DNA from: Bedellia somnulentella
Lineage: Eukaryota > Arthropoda > Insecta > Lepidoptera > Bedelliidae
Assembly (NCBI GenBank): GCA_963576735.1
Contig: OY755170.1
Location: forward strand, 21,374,875-21,438,874
DNA: 64,000 nt
Direction: 5' to 3'
How positions within the stretch are numbered: position 1 is the first letter of the stretch; every line of letters begins with the position of its first letter. Under the pieces are notes generated by a model. That model made no database searches. It worked only from the letters and a program-made list of their open reading frames with translations, and was not told the origin of the DNA. This document shows, one piece after another, positions 33,870-45,701 of the stretch. A program made the translations under genes and the position numbers.

Positions 33870-34078
33870 TTGGACCCCACGAAAAGCAAGGGAAATAAAC
33901 TGTCCACCTAGCCAGAGCCCCGCTTGACAAGGTAAGGTTATTTAGTACCCGGAGTGCACCAAGCTCCGGGACGGCGGCACGCTAGAAACCAGGCTCACCC
34001 CTGGCCACGCATCCCTCGGCACGGCAGACCTTGGATTGGTGTAAGGGCGAAGATGGAAAAGCCCTGTTCCCTTAGTCG
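33870..34078 (-). promoter_or_regulatory. RTE 5' UTR, possible internal promoter region
   Basis: GC-rich relative to the window, with no open frame. LINEs of this kind carry their promoter at the 5' end, so promoter activity here is inferred from position only; I see no diagnostic motif. Confidence 0.4.
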
Positions 34079-34091
34079 ATTCTTATTACAT

Positions 34092-35788
34092 GATATATAA
34101 ATCAGGTTTATATTTTTTAAATTAACATCTGTAAGCATATTATAGTTGTTATGCAAAACACTCCCTAAGAAATTTTGGACAATTCTTTTGTAAACCTGGC
34201 TTCGATGGTAAATACTAATACTAATACTAAATCTACTAGTATAATCAATTATTAATAGAATTTCAACTCAACGTGAGAAAGTAAAAGGTTGTATTCCAAC
34301 ATTAAGGTGAACTCACTTCTAAGTAGAGCTACAATAGTAAGTCGACCCGACGCGTGAGAGATGAGGCGGGAACTTGTAATAAATAGCCAATCAACATCGT
34401 ATTGTCTATTAGTGGCCGAACACCGAAATGGAAATCTGTATTTAATTAATCCAATAATACCATTTCCCAGACCTCACATTTACAACCATGTGATGACTGT
34501 CTAAGGCTTATAGGCGTACCATGAAATGATGAAATCAATGTATAGCTCTTGTTATCTCTATGAGTCGATAAAAATCAGAAAGAGACAAAACTAGATGTTT
34601 GGTTAGTGATTTAATTCAATTCTTAGTAAGGGTAACTAAGACACACATATGTACTGCTTGAATGACTTCTCTAATAGAGTGATGCATTTGTGTTTATATG
34701 CATTTCAAGTTGACAGTGTGATGTGATTGCTAAAACAATCAGTTGATTAGTACACGTAGTACATACATACATATGCTTACGGCTTCAAACCCCAAAAAGG
34801 CGTAGCGAGAGCTTCATCACAAAGGTTTCATTATTTTTTTGAAATTAAGTGGGGAAAGGTTTGTATAACAAAAGATGGTTGGTGATGGGTCTTCAATAAC
34901 ATAACCGTTGGGTGTCACCTCAAAAGTCCCAACACCCTTAATATTATTAATATCCTATTGGGTACATTGAACATGTCTTATTCTCTTTGATTATTTAATA
35001 AATTAATCAAAAATATTTTTATCATTCCTAATTTTTAAAATATTTAACAGCGTATTTAAAGACTTTGAACTAGTATTTATCAATCTTATGAAAGGGACCA
35101 TATATCTAGAATTTGAAAAAGAACCAAAATCCACTTCTTTTTTCGGGATGCCCTTAAAATAATTTAATATGGAGTATAAAAAACGTTTGTTAATATAACC
35201 ATTGCGCTTGATAGGGAAGCACGACAGTGCGAAAGGAGTACGTGTTATATTTAATTAGGGCTATACTGATTGGTCCATTGTTCTGGAACAAAACGACTTA
35301 TAAAGTAAATAATTTTGAAATTTTAAAAAATAAATTTTTGTAGGCCATAAAGTATTTATACAGATTTTTAACAGATATTATAAGTTAACTAAATAAAAAA
35401 AACTTTTTGATAATTGTAACTGTCTCAAATAATAACAGACACCGAAGTTTCCAATTCCATTGATTACTTTGCTGCTCCTTCAACTTAATGCTTGTCACCT
35501 GGAGCACTGAATTATTTGATTACATTAAATATAATTTTATTCCATAGGTTCTTTTTCGCAAATGTTACTTTTTACAGAAATTTACAAAGTAAAATTTTAT
35601 AAAAAGTATACATTTCATATCCATAAAGCAGTGTCAGAGGCTCTATTATTTCTGAAATATACCGTTTTCACCTGATCTTGATATTCACGCAACGGGGGCC
35701 TAAACTATTACATGCTACGATACAATATGACATGATGAAGTACATGAATTCAGATTTTTTATTCTGATACTTTCATATAATAAGTATC
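34092..35788. other. Unit end spacer with worn SINE-B
   Basis: Orthologous to 17213-18942. 34758-34940 is a minus-strand degenerate SINE-B. Nothing else recognised. Confidence 0.55.
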
Positions 35789-36113
35789 CTCACAGCCCAT
35801 ATATGTCCCCACCAAGGGGCTCGAGCCTACCCTATATAGGGCGATTTGGCCATAGTCCACCACGCTGGCCAATTGCGGGTTGGCAGACTAACGACTACTA
35901 CCGTAATAGTAGCCGGGACCGACCGCTTAACGTGCCCTCCGAAGCACGGAATCATCTTAATTTTCGGATAATCAGGTGATTCAAGCCTGCAACATCCTTC
36001 CAAACTGGGTTTAATCTTACAAATTTAATTTGTAAGGTTACCACCCCCTGGGAATCGAACCCAAGACCTCCGCACTTGAAACCAAGCGCTTAACCGCGAG
36101 ACCACGGAGGCAG
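35789..36113 (-). mobile_element. SINE-A at unit boundary, copy 3
   Basis: Orthologue of 18943-19267, minus strand, with intact B-box word GGGTTCGATTCCC. Confidence 0.88.
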
Positions 36114-36756
36114 CTAAGTATAGACTCATATTTTTTTTATTTGAAACCTTGGTTACCTTTACCTAACTGGGGTTTTTGATTGGAATTATATGTATAAGTA
36201 AGTATAAATTGGGTTATGTTGGTTTTAAAATGATATTCTTCCTCACGATTGAAATTTTGATTAATAAAACAGGAAATAATTGTGGAGACCTGATGTCTTT
36301 TTCGTAGAATTGAAAAAGCATTTGAACCCATGCATTTAAGGCCGCACTCTTTCCCAACAGCTAAGGCTAACAAGCGAACAGCTATTATTTATAAGATATG
36401 CAACTCATGTATATGGGATTTCATTTAAAAAGTTGTTACAGAATACATATCAAGTTTTTATTGCCTAGTCTTTAAAGTTTTGAAATTATATTGTTGTGAT
36501 CCACTGACAGATATGAAGAAAGTGTAAAGGAATAGTTTTTTGCGATTCGGTTCCGCATTAAACCCCGAAAATTACAGGATAATTATTTCTATTACTAGTT
36601 AGCCTGTTATTTAATGTTTCTGCTCTACTTCATTACCAAAAACAAAGGATTGCGTATTCAACATAATGCAATTATCAAATAAAGACAACTTATTTAAAGG
36701 CAACATGCCTGTCAGCTTTGAATAGCACTAACCATTTTTTTCCCGTAGTTGTTGGG
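36114..36756. other. Unit spacer, noncoding
   Basis: Orthologue of 245-891; nothing recognised beyond a non-conserved short minus-strand frame. Confidence 0.55.
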
Positions 36757-39017
36757 CTATGTGTAATTTAAATGTCGATCATCTGATCTTAACAAAGATA
36801 AGTACGTATTAATTCGAAATCACTGCAATAAGGTGTGTAGGGATGCAAAGCGTAACCACATTCATAAATCTGTTGAAAATGGCGATCAAGCCAAAGTTTG
36901 GAAGTTTCTTAGATCTCTAGGAGTTGGAAAGTCACGTCAAGATTCAATCCCAAAAGACCTCGACCTCATTTCGCTTAATAATCATTTTTCACCATCGTCA
37001 ACCTTTGATGGATCTAAAAAAGCTGAAACTTTGCATTATCTTTCTACACTTCCAACTCCAGATTTATCCTTCTTTTCATCTTTGTCAATTCACCGATTGT
37101 GATGTTAAGAGTAATATTATGTCAATCACTTCAGACGCGGTAGGTAGTGATTGTATTAGTCGTAAAATGCTATTACCTATCCTTGACATTATAATTCCCG
37201 TAATTACCGAAATCCTTAACAGTTCCATATCCTCAGGGTCATTCCCAACGATATGGAAAGAAGCTGAAGTTATCCCTATTCCCAAAAAAGCCAATCCTGA
37301 ATCCTTTTCTGATTATCGCCCTATATCAATTTTACCTTTCCTTTCTAAAGTTCTTGAAAGTCTGGTTCATAGACAACTAAGTAACTTCCTCACAAAAAAT
37401 GATCTCCTTAATCCGTTCCAATCTGGTTTCCGTCCTTCCCTTACTGTGGGAGTTCCCGTTATGGCCCTAGTTAAAATTACTGATGACATACGTTTGGCTA
37501 TGGATAAGGGACTGCTGACTATCCTAGCATTGCTCGATTTCAGTAGTGCCTTCAATACAGTTACCTTCAATTTACTGCTAGCACTACTTGGTTCTCTTAA
37601 CATATCTTCAACGGTGATTGACTGGTTTCGTAGTTATTTACTAGGACGCCGGCAGCGCATTCGAATTGACAATTCGTTCTCTCCTTGGCGTGAGTTAACT
37701 GCCGGTGTTCCGCAAGGTGGTGTGCTGTCTCCTCTTCTATTTGCAATTTTCATTAACATTATTTCTCAAAAACTCACTTCTTCCTACCACCTTTATGCAG
37801 ATGATCTCCAAATCTATATACAGAGTAATATAAAACAATTAGACATGTCCATAAGCTTTATTAATAAAGATCTAGAACGAATTTTGCAATGGAGTGAGGC
37901 GTATGGGCTAAAAGTCAATCCAAACAAATCACAAACAATAATAGTCGGTAGTTCTCGAAGGATTTCTAGGATTGATTACAAATCACTGCCGCCTGTGTTA
38001 TTTGACGGAACATCAATCCCTTTTAGCCCTGTGGTAAGGAACTTAGGCATTATGATTGATAGCAATTTATCTTGGGTACCCCAATTAGAATTGGTAAGCC
38101 GAAGGATATTTACGTCAGCGGGCTCCCTCAGGAGACTGCTTAATTTTCTGCCTACTGCTACCAAAACTGCGTTAGCTCAATCTCTACTCCTTCCAATTTT
38201 GGATTACGCTGACACCTGTTATCCTGATTTAACGGAAGAACAACTTAATAAACTAGAGCGTCTTCAAAACTTATGCATCAGATTTGTTTTTGGATTGCGT
38301 AAGTATGATCACGTGTCTGTTAATCGTACTAAACTTAAGTGGCTTCATATTCGCCTCCACCGCAATATGCATACTTTGTCCCTCCTTTACTCTATCTTGT
38401 TCAATCCTGCCACCCCCTTCTATCTAAAAGAACGTTTTCAATTCCTCTCTTCTTCCCATAACCTTAATTTACGTTCAGACCATAATCTTCAATTATCTAT
38501 TCCCTCTCATACAACCAATTTCTATGGCTCCTCTTTTTCTGTACACGCTGTGCAATTGTGGAACGCACTTCCTGTGGAGGTGCGATTGGCTAAATGACTG
38601 AATGTGTTACAAGATCTGGTGAAACAACACTATCTCACTGAAGCGCTGTAATACTGTTGCTTTTTAAACTATATATATTAATTATATTTCTAAAACGTAT
38701 ATGTGTATATTATTTAGGTATTTGTATTGCTTGTATATATAAAAGTATGTAGTTATATATGTATGTGTTCATATTCGTTAAATATCTATAATATTTTGTA
38801 TGATTAATATTTTTATTGTTATTTAAATTAAATAATCATGTTTTTTTTTCTTGTTTTGTGCATCTCCCCAAATATTTAATTTATCGATCTCACCTTCCAA
38901 AGGTTGTCTGGAAGAGACCGCCAATTGTACCTCACTGTAAACTGTTTGATCATATTATTATTTTTGTAAATTTGTGTTTGATGTGCAATAAAGAGTTATT
39001 TTATTCTATTCTATGTG
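36757..39017 (+). mobile_element. LINE-D copy 3 with 7-bp TSD
   Basis: Body 36764-39010 between CTATGTG at 36757-36763 and 39011-39017. Same insertion as in copies 1 and 4. The 3' UTR has a small deletion relative to the others (GAATAATTA-type region near 38830). Confidence 0.9.
36767..38651 (+). pseudogene. LINE-D reverse transcriptase, nearly intact
   Basis: Most of the protein is in one frame (36924-38597) with LDFSSAF, GVPQGGVLSPLLF and YADDLQIY intact. It is disabled by a shift near 37065-37085 (TTTATCCTTCTTTTC where copy 4 has TTTTCCTCCTTTTC) and by TCA to TGA near 38596, which removes about 17 C-terminal residues. A local replacement near 37440 changes a few residues in frame. Confidence 0.88.
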
Positions 39018-39771
39018 GCCATTCAAACTTGCTTTATTTTATCTTTTCGTCATTCAACTTCAAAAGGTGGCTGAGGAATTTCTAACTCTGAAGCTCTTGC
39101 TACCTTATTTGATATTTAGAAAAGTATGTATGTAAGCTTGTAGGTAGGTATGCGTGCGATTTGAAATAAACTCAACTGTCATCAACCATTTTTGGACCAA
39201 CCAATCTTATATCTAAATTAACAGGTCTAATAATATCCCTTTACCAATTATCTGGATAAAAACTGGAACCTTCAAAATCATATCAAATAATTTCATTTGT
39301 AAAATCAATTTGATATAATGGTGGAAATATTTTTATTTGTGTATCATCTATTTAATTTCCCACCTGCAACGGTGAAGTAAATATTGTCATGGCAAATTAC
39401 GTAAACTTAAATAAAATAATTATAATGTGACATCAAAAGAAACAAATTTTAAGTAATAAAAATTAATCAAAACATATTTTAAATTGTAACATATTTTTTA
39501 TAAATAAATTTACTCCGACTGGAATGTTCTGACATTTTTTACAGCACAAAGATCAGTCAGCTTTCGTTCTACTCTAGCAAATAAAACATTGTATCCGCCA
39601 GTAAACCTTTTCGTTGGTAGTTATCTCTGACGGTACTTTTATATTTATCTCACACAAAGCCCCTGACTTATGCGAAGCTTTTGTATCTTATACCTGTTTA
39701 GATTGTGGCTGTTCCAAGGCTGTTTATAATCCAAATATGTTTTTTCAAGGAAAATATGTATACTTTTCTCA
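39018..39771. other. Unit spacer
   Basis: Worn SINE-B tail at 39019-39130, then AT-rich spacer. It lacks the 3561-4735 insert of copy 1. The recurring short frame (39614) is cut by the SINE-C that follows. Confidence 0.55.
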
Positions 39772-40160
39772 ATCTTTCATAAACATAATAACATAACATA
39801 AACGTTCACGCCGAATATCCCCGAAGGGGTTGGCAGAGGTACTAATACTTCTGAACATCACGTGACTTTGTCACCTGGTGTTCAGAGTACCCACGTTTTG
39901 CATGGACAGTGTACTCACGTGATAGGGGGCAGGCCTATCGCCGTTTTGTACGAATACACTGTCACATGACTAAGTATAACTCAGCCATGTGGGTTTCCTC
40001 ACGATGTTTTCCCTCACCGTTAACAACCATGATAAATTAACCACACATATGTCTTTAGAAAAGACAAATTGGTGTAGGCCCGACCCAGGATTTGAACACT
40101 AGTCGTTTGCACGAGAACCGAGTGTTCTACCCACTGGGCTATCACGGTTGCTATCTTTCA
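39772..40160 (-). mobile_element. SINE-C with 8-bp TSD
   Basis: Body 39780-40152 on the minus strand between ATCTTTCA at 39772-39779 and 40153-40160. Copies 1, 2 and 4 have the empty site. This is the third independent SINE-C insertion in the array. Confidence 0.93.
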
Positions 40161-40265
40161 GTTCTAAATATTGCTAGCAACACTCTAATTTCATCATAAT
40201 CAGTAACAATTAATTTTCTGGACTATGATTAAATCTGCTTAGTATGTAGAAACCGGCTAAATTAA

Positions 40266-40752
40266 GCTGTGTAGAGTCAGATTAGAATAGCTCTAGACCA
40301 TTTGTTCCCATGGATGATCCTAAGTGGCGATTAAAGGTATTAGGGCTTTTTACGTGATTATTGGGAAGTGCAGTTGGAGGGTCATCAGCAACAACTTATA
40401 TTTTACAACCTTTTCTCCTCTCAACTTTCAAAAGTAGCTGAGAATCTGACTACCCCTTCTAGAGATTTATTTTATATGTGCGTATGTTTGTTTGTAATTA
40501 ATGAACAAGATCAATAAAATTAACATTGCTCTAAGATATTATTAAACACATTTTTTCTAGACTTTATATGAATATATGACGCTAATACGCTATATGATGA
40601 AGTCAAATTAAGGTCTTTTACCCAAACGCAAAGAAACCTTTATTTCACCATCTTTTCCCCACGCAACTTCCAAAGGTGGCTGAGGAATTTCTAATTCCTT
40701 GGTTCTGGCTACCCCTTCTAAGGATTTATAACCGTGAGTATATGTATGTATG
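40266..40752 (+). mobile_element. Two SINE-B copies
   Basis: Orthologues of 21367-21597 and 21717-21850. Confidence 0.72.
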
Positions 40753-41280
40753 CAAAGAAAGGAGTTATGGTTTTCAGGCGTATTTTTATGTTTACTTGTT
40801 TTGTTTCCTAGCTAGTTATTATTTTTAAATAAACGACGAAAAAAGACATTTATCTAGATATCAAATCCTAACTAAAAAAAAATATACCGGTCGAATTGAG
40901 AACACTCCTTTTTTTGAAGTCGGTTAAAAAGTTTAAAAAGTAACGTGCATTTAAATATGAAAAAACAGATTGTTAAAAAAACAATGGTAGTTTAGTTGAA
41001 ATACATGAATAATACGATTACTTAGCGCGCTTCCGAATTGATCTTGTTTTATTCATTTCAATTGTTTTTTATACTTTATGTAAAGCTTAAACGGTCATCC
41101 ATCATTTATGTTTTTATTGTACAACTTTGTTCGGAGCGAAATATTTCAATCGTGAATCAAACCGATCATTATTATCAAATTCGGTCCTAAAGTTTAAAAT
41201 ATTACCAAAACAATTTTATCAAGATTAATTTGATATATTGGTTACATTATAAGCCAAACTAATTATTTACAAAAAACTTA
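40753..41280. other. Unit spacer with a 46-bp private insert
   Basis: At about 40880-40925 copy 3 has an extra fragment (ATACCGGTCGAATTGAGAAC, then TTTTTTTGAAGTCGGTT) between A-rich flanks. This fragment resembles a word common in lepidopteran repeats and may be the tip of a truncated retroelement. The rest is AT-rich spacer. Confidence 0.6.
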
Positions 41281-41410
41281 CTGATGACAAAAAAAATACG
41301 GATTGCATTTTTGGCATCAGTATCGATCACTAATTACCCCCTAATAGTTATTTTGAAAATATATTTAATGTACAGAATTGACTTCTCTACAGATTTATTA
41401 TAAGTATAGA
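41281..41410 (-). mobile_element. Helitron-like 5' end fragment (H1 family)
   Basis: Orthologue of 7191-7321; the terminus on its strand reads TCTATACTTATAATAAATC and is preceded by A. Confidence 0.6.
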
Positions 41411-41677
41411 TTATATGATACTAATAAAGGAGTTGAATGATATACTATCAGTTCTATTTAAAACTAATAGTTTATTCTAGCCTTGCACGGGTACTGTTAA
41501 ACCCTCCCTGCTCCCTTATGTCATTTAGAGTGATGTTAAATTATCTATTTTTCAACAGAAGATTTTCGCCATAAATTGGTGAAAGTTTAAATTTTTTTGG
41601 GTTGTTTTAAAGACTGCTCATTACAGAAAGCAAGAACTCAAACAAATCTTTCTTATTTATATTATACGTATAGGTAT

Positions 41678-41936
41678 TGTGGAGGAAAAGGGAAGATCTT
41701 CCGCCAGGCGGTGGTATGCCTGGGGACCGCGGTCCAACTGTATTAAGTTGGAACTTGTATATATAGTAAATGTTTTAGAAACTTCGATTGCACGATTTAC
41801 GATTTGTATGGCGAGTCTTGATGACGCGTGTGACGTATATTACTTGGTTTCGTGTTGATGTGGAATGTGATTCTTCTTGCACTGTCAGCGTTTCTATGTA
41901 GTGCGCATCATTGTGTACTGACAGCGCGTCGCTACA
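41678..41936 (-). repeat. LTR (left)
   Basis: 259 bp, begins TGTGGAGG and ends CGCTACA on the plus strand, i.e. TG...CA boundaries. Contains GTATATATAG, a possible TATA region. I count two differences from the right LTR (acgattta/acgatgta and gttgatg/gttgctg). Confidence 0.9.
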
Positions 41937-42231
41937 TTACTCCCCCTCCAACAGAAAATTCTTGACTCCATATCTTCGTGCCAGTGTGTGTATGCTCGAC
42001 GGCCATGTGTGCCGGAACCTCAATGCTGACTCCAACAGCCACGGTGTGGGTGCCCCGTTGCGTGTCCCATTGCGGCCGTGCTGCGAGTCGTGTCTCTTGA
42101 GCCGTGGATTCGAAGCGCTTTTTGTCTGCTGTCCTTTGATATCCTTTTGCTGCTCGTACTTGTCTGGCCAATCCAAATGACTCCTTGTGCTTAGAAGGAC
42201 GCCATCGTGTTCTGTAGTCGGTGGTCACCAA

Positions 42232-42490
42232 TGTGGAGGAAAAGGGAAGATCTTCCGCCAGGCGGTGGTATGCCTGGGGACCGCGGTCCAACTGTATTAA
42301 GTTGGAACTTGTATATATAGTAAATGTTTTAGAAACTTCGATTGCACGATGTACGATTTGTATGGCGAGTCTTGATGACGCGTGTGACGTATATTACTTG
42401 GTTTCGTGTTGCTGTGGAATGTGATTCTTCTTGCACTGTCAGCGTTTCTATGTAGTGCGCATCATTGTGTACTGACAGCGCGTCGCTACA
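42232..42490 (-). repeat. LTR (right)
   Basis: 259 bp, same ends as the left LTR. In the inferred minus orientation this is the 5' LTR. Confidence 0.9.
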
Positions 42491-42494
42491 GTAT

Positions 42495-43317
42495 TGAACA
42501 AGTTGTAGCTGTCTAGTATCGGCTTAGAATAGCATAACCTATTGCTTTTCGTGGATATTCCTGTTCCATGATCCTACGTGCACCTGAATCCTCACACTCA
42601 AAAGCGTGTTGGCGAGACCTTACGTAAGAAAACGCTGCGGAGGCCGTGCCATTCATACTATTTTGACTACAAGTTTTCGCAGTGAATAAAACTGTCTATT
42701 CCTGAAAAATACTGCATACATATGTATGTATACTAACGGCTATAATTTTTTATAAGATGATATTGTGAGATAGTAGACATATAATATGAAAAAAGATGTT
42801 ATACCATCATTTCCTTTCACATTTTATGTAATTTTGACCTCTATATTTTTGTTCTGGGTAAGACTAGAACAATAAAACGCCGGTCACCCACCAGGTGTTG
42901 CATAAGTCAAAAAAATGCAAACAATTGCACTAAAAATTTAATACATAAGAAACATTACTATTATTGTTTGTAAAAGATTGTGTTTTATAGCGATATGGCC
43001 AAATCAAGATATTCATTCATTGCACTGACTTCGCTGTGTTTACTACAACTTCGACTAGATGGCGCTGGTAGTAGAATTTCTACATCGCGGTATGATTTCT
43101 TCCATGATCCAGTATATAAACTTTTTTGATAGTTTTTAATTTACCGATGAAATTTTATTTTATAATCTTAACTAATAATTTTTGTAGAGTCTGTTGTTAA
43201 TTTAGGAGCAGACTTTTATTAAAGTTCAATTATATTGGTGTGTAGTGTGTACTTTTGTTTTTGTTTTTTGTAAGTACAACTTAATGATTTTCATTCAGTA
43301 TGGGATACTAACTCTAC
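42495..43317. other. Unit spacer
   Basis: Orthologue of 7590-8379; conserved, noncoding. Confidence 0.55.
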
Positions 43318-43560
43318 ATACATAAACTCACGGCTATAAATCCCTAGAAGGGGTAGCCAGAGCTTTGGAATAAGGAATTCCTCAGCCACTTTTGGAAGTT
43401 AAGTGGGGATAAGATGGTAAAATAAAGGTTGTTGGTGTTGGGTCTCCAAACCCATCGCCCAAAAATCCCTTAAAATCCTCAATAACATTAGTTGTCTCTT
43501 ACGTACACTCACCGGAAGAACTGGGATAGTGCTATTCTAAACCGACACTACACATCTAAC
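43318..43560 (-). mobile_element. SINE-B, first of two in copy 3
   Basis: Orthologue of 8389-8630. The sequence leaves the unit right after CTCTACAATATGAT and enters private DNA. Confidence 0.82.
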
Positions 43561-43564
43561 TCTA

Positions 43565-45196
43565 CAATATGATGTTTCCATTTCAATCGATTCTCGAACA
43601 TTAATTAAATGAGTGTTAATCAATTTTCAAGTACTACCGATAGAAGAAAGTTGCTATCGATATTCGATTATGTGTATGTTTGTATTTTCCAAAACTTAAT
43701 ATGTGTTTTAAAATTGGTAGTTTTAAATAAAGTAGTTTCGGAGTTATCAAAGGGTCAAAAGTGCCTTTAAAAGTTTCATGTAATGCTGTGCGGCTTGCCA
43801 AATCTGTTAGTTGAACTTGGTTATCTAGCGTGTGTGATTTATCAAGAGACCATATGGATTATACAAATTCATAGAAATAAAATCAGATTTTTAAATAACT
43901 TCTAGCGAGTCAGCCGAATTTCTATTACATAACATTGAGATGAAATTCATCAACTAGCAAAAAATGTAAGAATAAATGTATTTATAAGTGTTTTTGGTTT
44001 CCAAAGGTTTGTAAATGCGTAATTGTAAGTTATCCACGCGTGGCCACGATACAGGCTTCCATAGTAAAATACAATGATAACGTAGGATAACATATTATCT
44101 TCTACTAAAACGAATAGATTTTTAACACACCTATACTAGCTTCACCTGTATGTATGTAACCGAGTCCTTTAAACTCTATATAGACCCAATTTAAACGGAC
44201 CGATTTACGAGTAATTCCAAATTTGTACACTTGTGGAAAATCAGGGACAATATAATAATTTCATAGGTTCATACCATCATCCTGATTAGGATCGCCAGGA
44301 TAAAACAATTTCAAATTTTTCAGTACCAAAAAGTTGAAAATAAACATAGTTAAAAAAAACCACTTTTGAGGACCACTTAACTAAAGGTGAAAAAAGATTT
44401 CCAATATAACCTGAAAATCATGAAAAGCGTGAGGCGCTCTGTGCCATATTCTAAGTATATAGAGCAAGCCTTTATGTATTTATATATTGTTAGTAATTAC
44501 AACATTTATAACAAAAAGATGGGTTTCCGTTATAAGTTTCCTACTCATTTGCTCCGTGAGCAGATAATAAATATACTTTTCTTTTAGAGAAAGGAAGCAG
44601 CAGCATGTGGCAATACACAGCTGTTATCATTTTTTCTGCGTCGATCCATCAAAAGAATGAAACAGGAAAGCGTACTACTTTGGAGCCCTCACTTTGATAT
44701 ACAACTCGGTAAAATACAGCGCAGTCACGGCGACCTCTATTTATCCTTGTCATTCCGTATAGAAATGAAAGAAAAAGAATTACCTCACTCTAATGAGCCA
44801 TTTACATTGTTTTAGTGTTGCAAGAATAATGTATTGTATGTTACAGTTAGTTTTTATTGATTAACTAGCCGTCACGCGTAACTTTATATGTGGGATATAA
44901 ATTATATTGTTATTTTGTAACTTAAATCTTATATCTTATGGACCGCAAAAACAGCAACGGCAATAGAAACATCATGAGAGTACACTGTCCAAGCAAAATA
45001 TGGGTAGGTACTCTAAACACCCAGGTGACAGCGTCAAGTAATGTTCAGAAGTATTATAACTTCCGCCAACCCCTTCGGGGATACGGCGTGAGCGTTTGAG
45101 TCATCAATAAGTCCGCTTCTAATGTAGATTCAAACAAGTCAAAGAGCAATAAGGAGTCGGGTTTACACAAATGTGACATTTTTAATATATTTTATA
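43565..45196. other. Private DNA between duplicated blocks
   Basis: About 1.6 kb found nowhere else in the window. 44150-44300 (GTATGTAACCGAGTCC, CGGACCGATTTACGAG) looks like a worn dispersed repeat. 44970-45105 is the 3' part of SINE-C (AGAGTACACTGTCC, CAACCCCTTCGGGG). A 66-codon frame at 44387-44587 has no recognisable domain; I do not call it a gene. Confidence 0.55.
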
Positions 45197-45701
45197 CTAG
45201 TGGATCGGCCCAGCTTCGCACGGGTAGCGAAGTTTTAAAATATCTGAGGTTTCTTTAATCACTGCTCAACCTTTGTGAAATTTAGAGCAATTTATAGCAC
45301 TCCTGAATAGTGTAGCTTTGTGATTGTGAAAGCGCTTCAATGAACGGATTAGTATCTCCGAAGATAAACCCATGCAAACAAAAAATCAGAGTTACAAACT
45401 TTGCATACATCATACATATACTCAAGGCTATCTTTTGCCCGTGCAACCATTACTAAAAAATAATCCTTATAGCATTCAGTGAATCAGTATTCACGTGCGA
45501 CGACAGGACGCGATGGCTTATTTCATGTATAAGTTTGGTGTTTCTATATCGATTTTTATGATTCTTTATTTATTTAGACAAAAAATTTACAGATTGCATT
45601 TTTGACATCAGTATCGATCACTAATTACCCCCTAATAGTTATTTTGAAAATATATTTAATGTACAGAATTGACCTCTCTACAGATTTATTATAAGTATAG
45701 A
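45197..45701 (-). mobile_element. H1-family Helitron-like element, 505 bp
   Basis: Minus-strand element with both ends: TCTATACTTATAATAAATC at 45701 leftward and GGCCGATCCACTAG ending at 45197. On the plus strand it is bounded by A (45196) and T (45702), the Helitron rule. It is an internally deleted relative of 10770-11924 and has no coding. Confidence 0.7.

Larger units (their letters stand above)
30754..34091 (-). mobile_element. Full-length RTE LINE with 13-bp TSD
   Basis: Complete 3312-bp element (30767-34078, minus strand) between identical ATTCTTATTACAT at 30754-30766 and 34079-34091. Copies 1 (17200) and 3 (53309) keep the empty site. Layout on its own strand: about 210 bp 5' UTR, an endonuclease frame, a reverse transcriptase frame, a very short 3' UTR and an ATGT tandem tail, all typical of the RTE clade. 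Perfect duplication and long open frames indicate recent insertion. Confidence 0.95.
18943..35788. repeat. Tandem macro-repeat, copy 2
   Basis: Second direct copy, about 16.8 kb. It lacks LINE-D (empty site at 19909-19918), the stretch matching 3390-4990, and LINE-R. It gained RTE insertions at 20041 and 30767, SINE-C insertions at 24058 and 28252, a hairpin element at 22050, and a LINE/mariner patchwork at 25280-26207. Confidence 0.95.
41674..42494 (-). mobile_element. Miniature two-LTR retroelement (TRIM-like)
   Basis: 813-bp insertion (41678-42490) flanked by GTAT at 41674-41677 and 42491-42494; the other copies read GGTATTGAACAAG uninterrupted. It has two 259-bp direct terminal repeats and about 295 bp between them. 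Orientation is inferred as minus: next to one LTR the strand reads TTGGTGACCACCGAC, a plausible tRNA primer-binding site beginning TGG, and before the other LTR it reads GGAGGGGGAGTAA, a polypurine tract. No gag or pol. Needs a helper LTR element, probably Gypsy-like given the 4-bp target (inference). Confidence 0.88.

Noticed and set aside
32136..33927. Plus-strand open frames of up to 166 codons across the RTE
   Set aside because: They lie antisense to the endonuclease and reverse transcriptase frames and read as low-complexity Ser/Phe/Leu strings; shadows of the real coding strand.
41932..42291. 119-codon minus-strand frame in the miniature LTR element
   Set aside because: It crosses the LTR boundary and shows no gag, protease, reverse transcriptase or integrase motif. 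It could be a relic of a parent element, but I cannot support coding.
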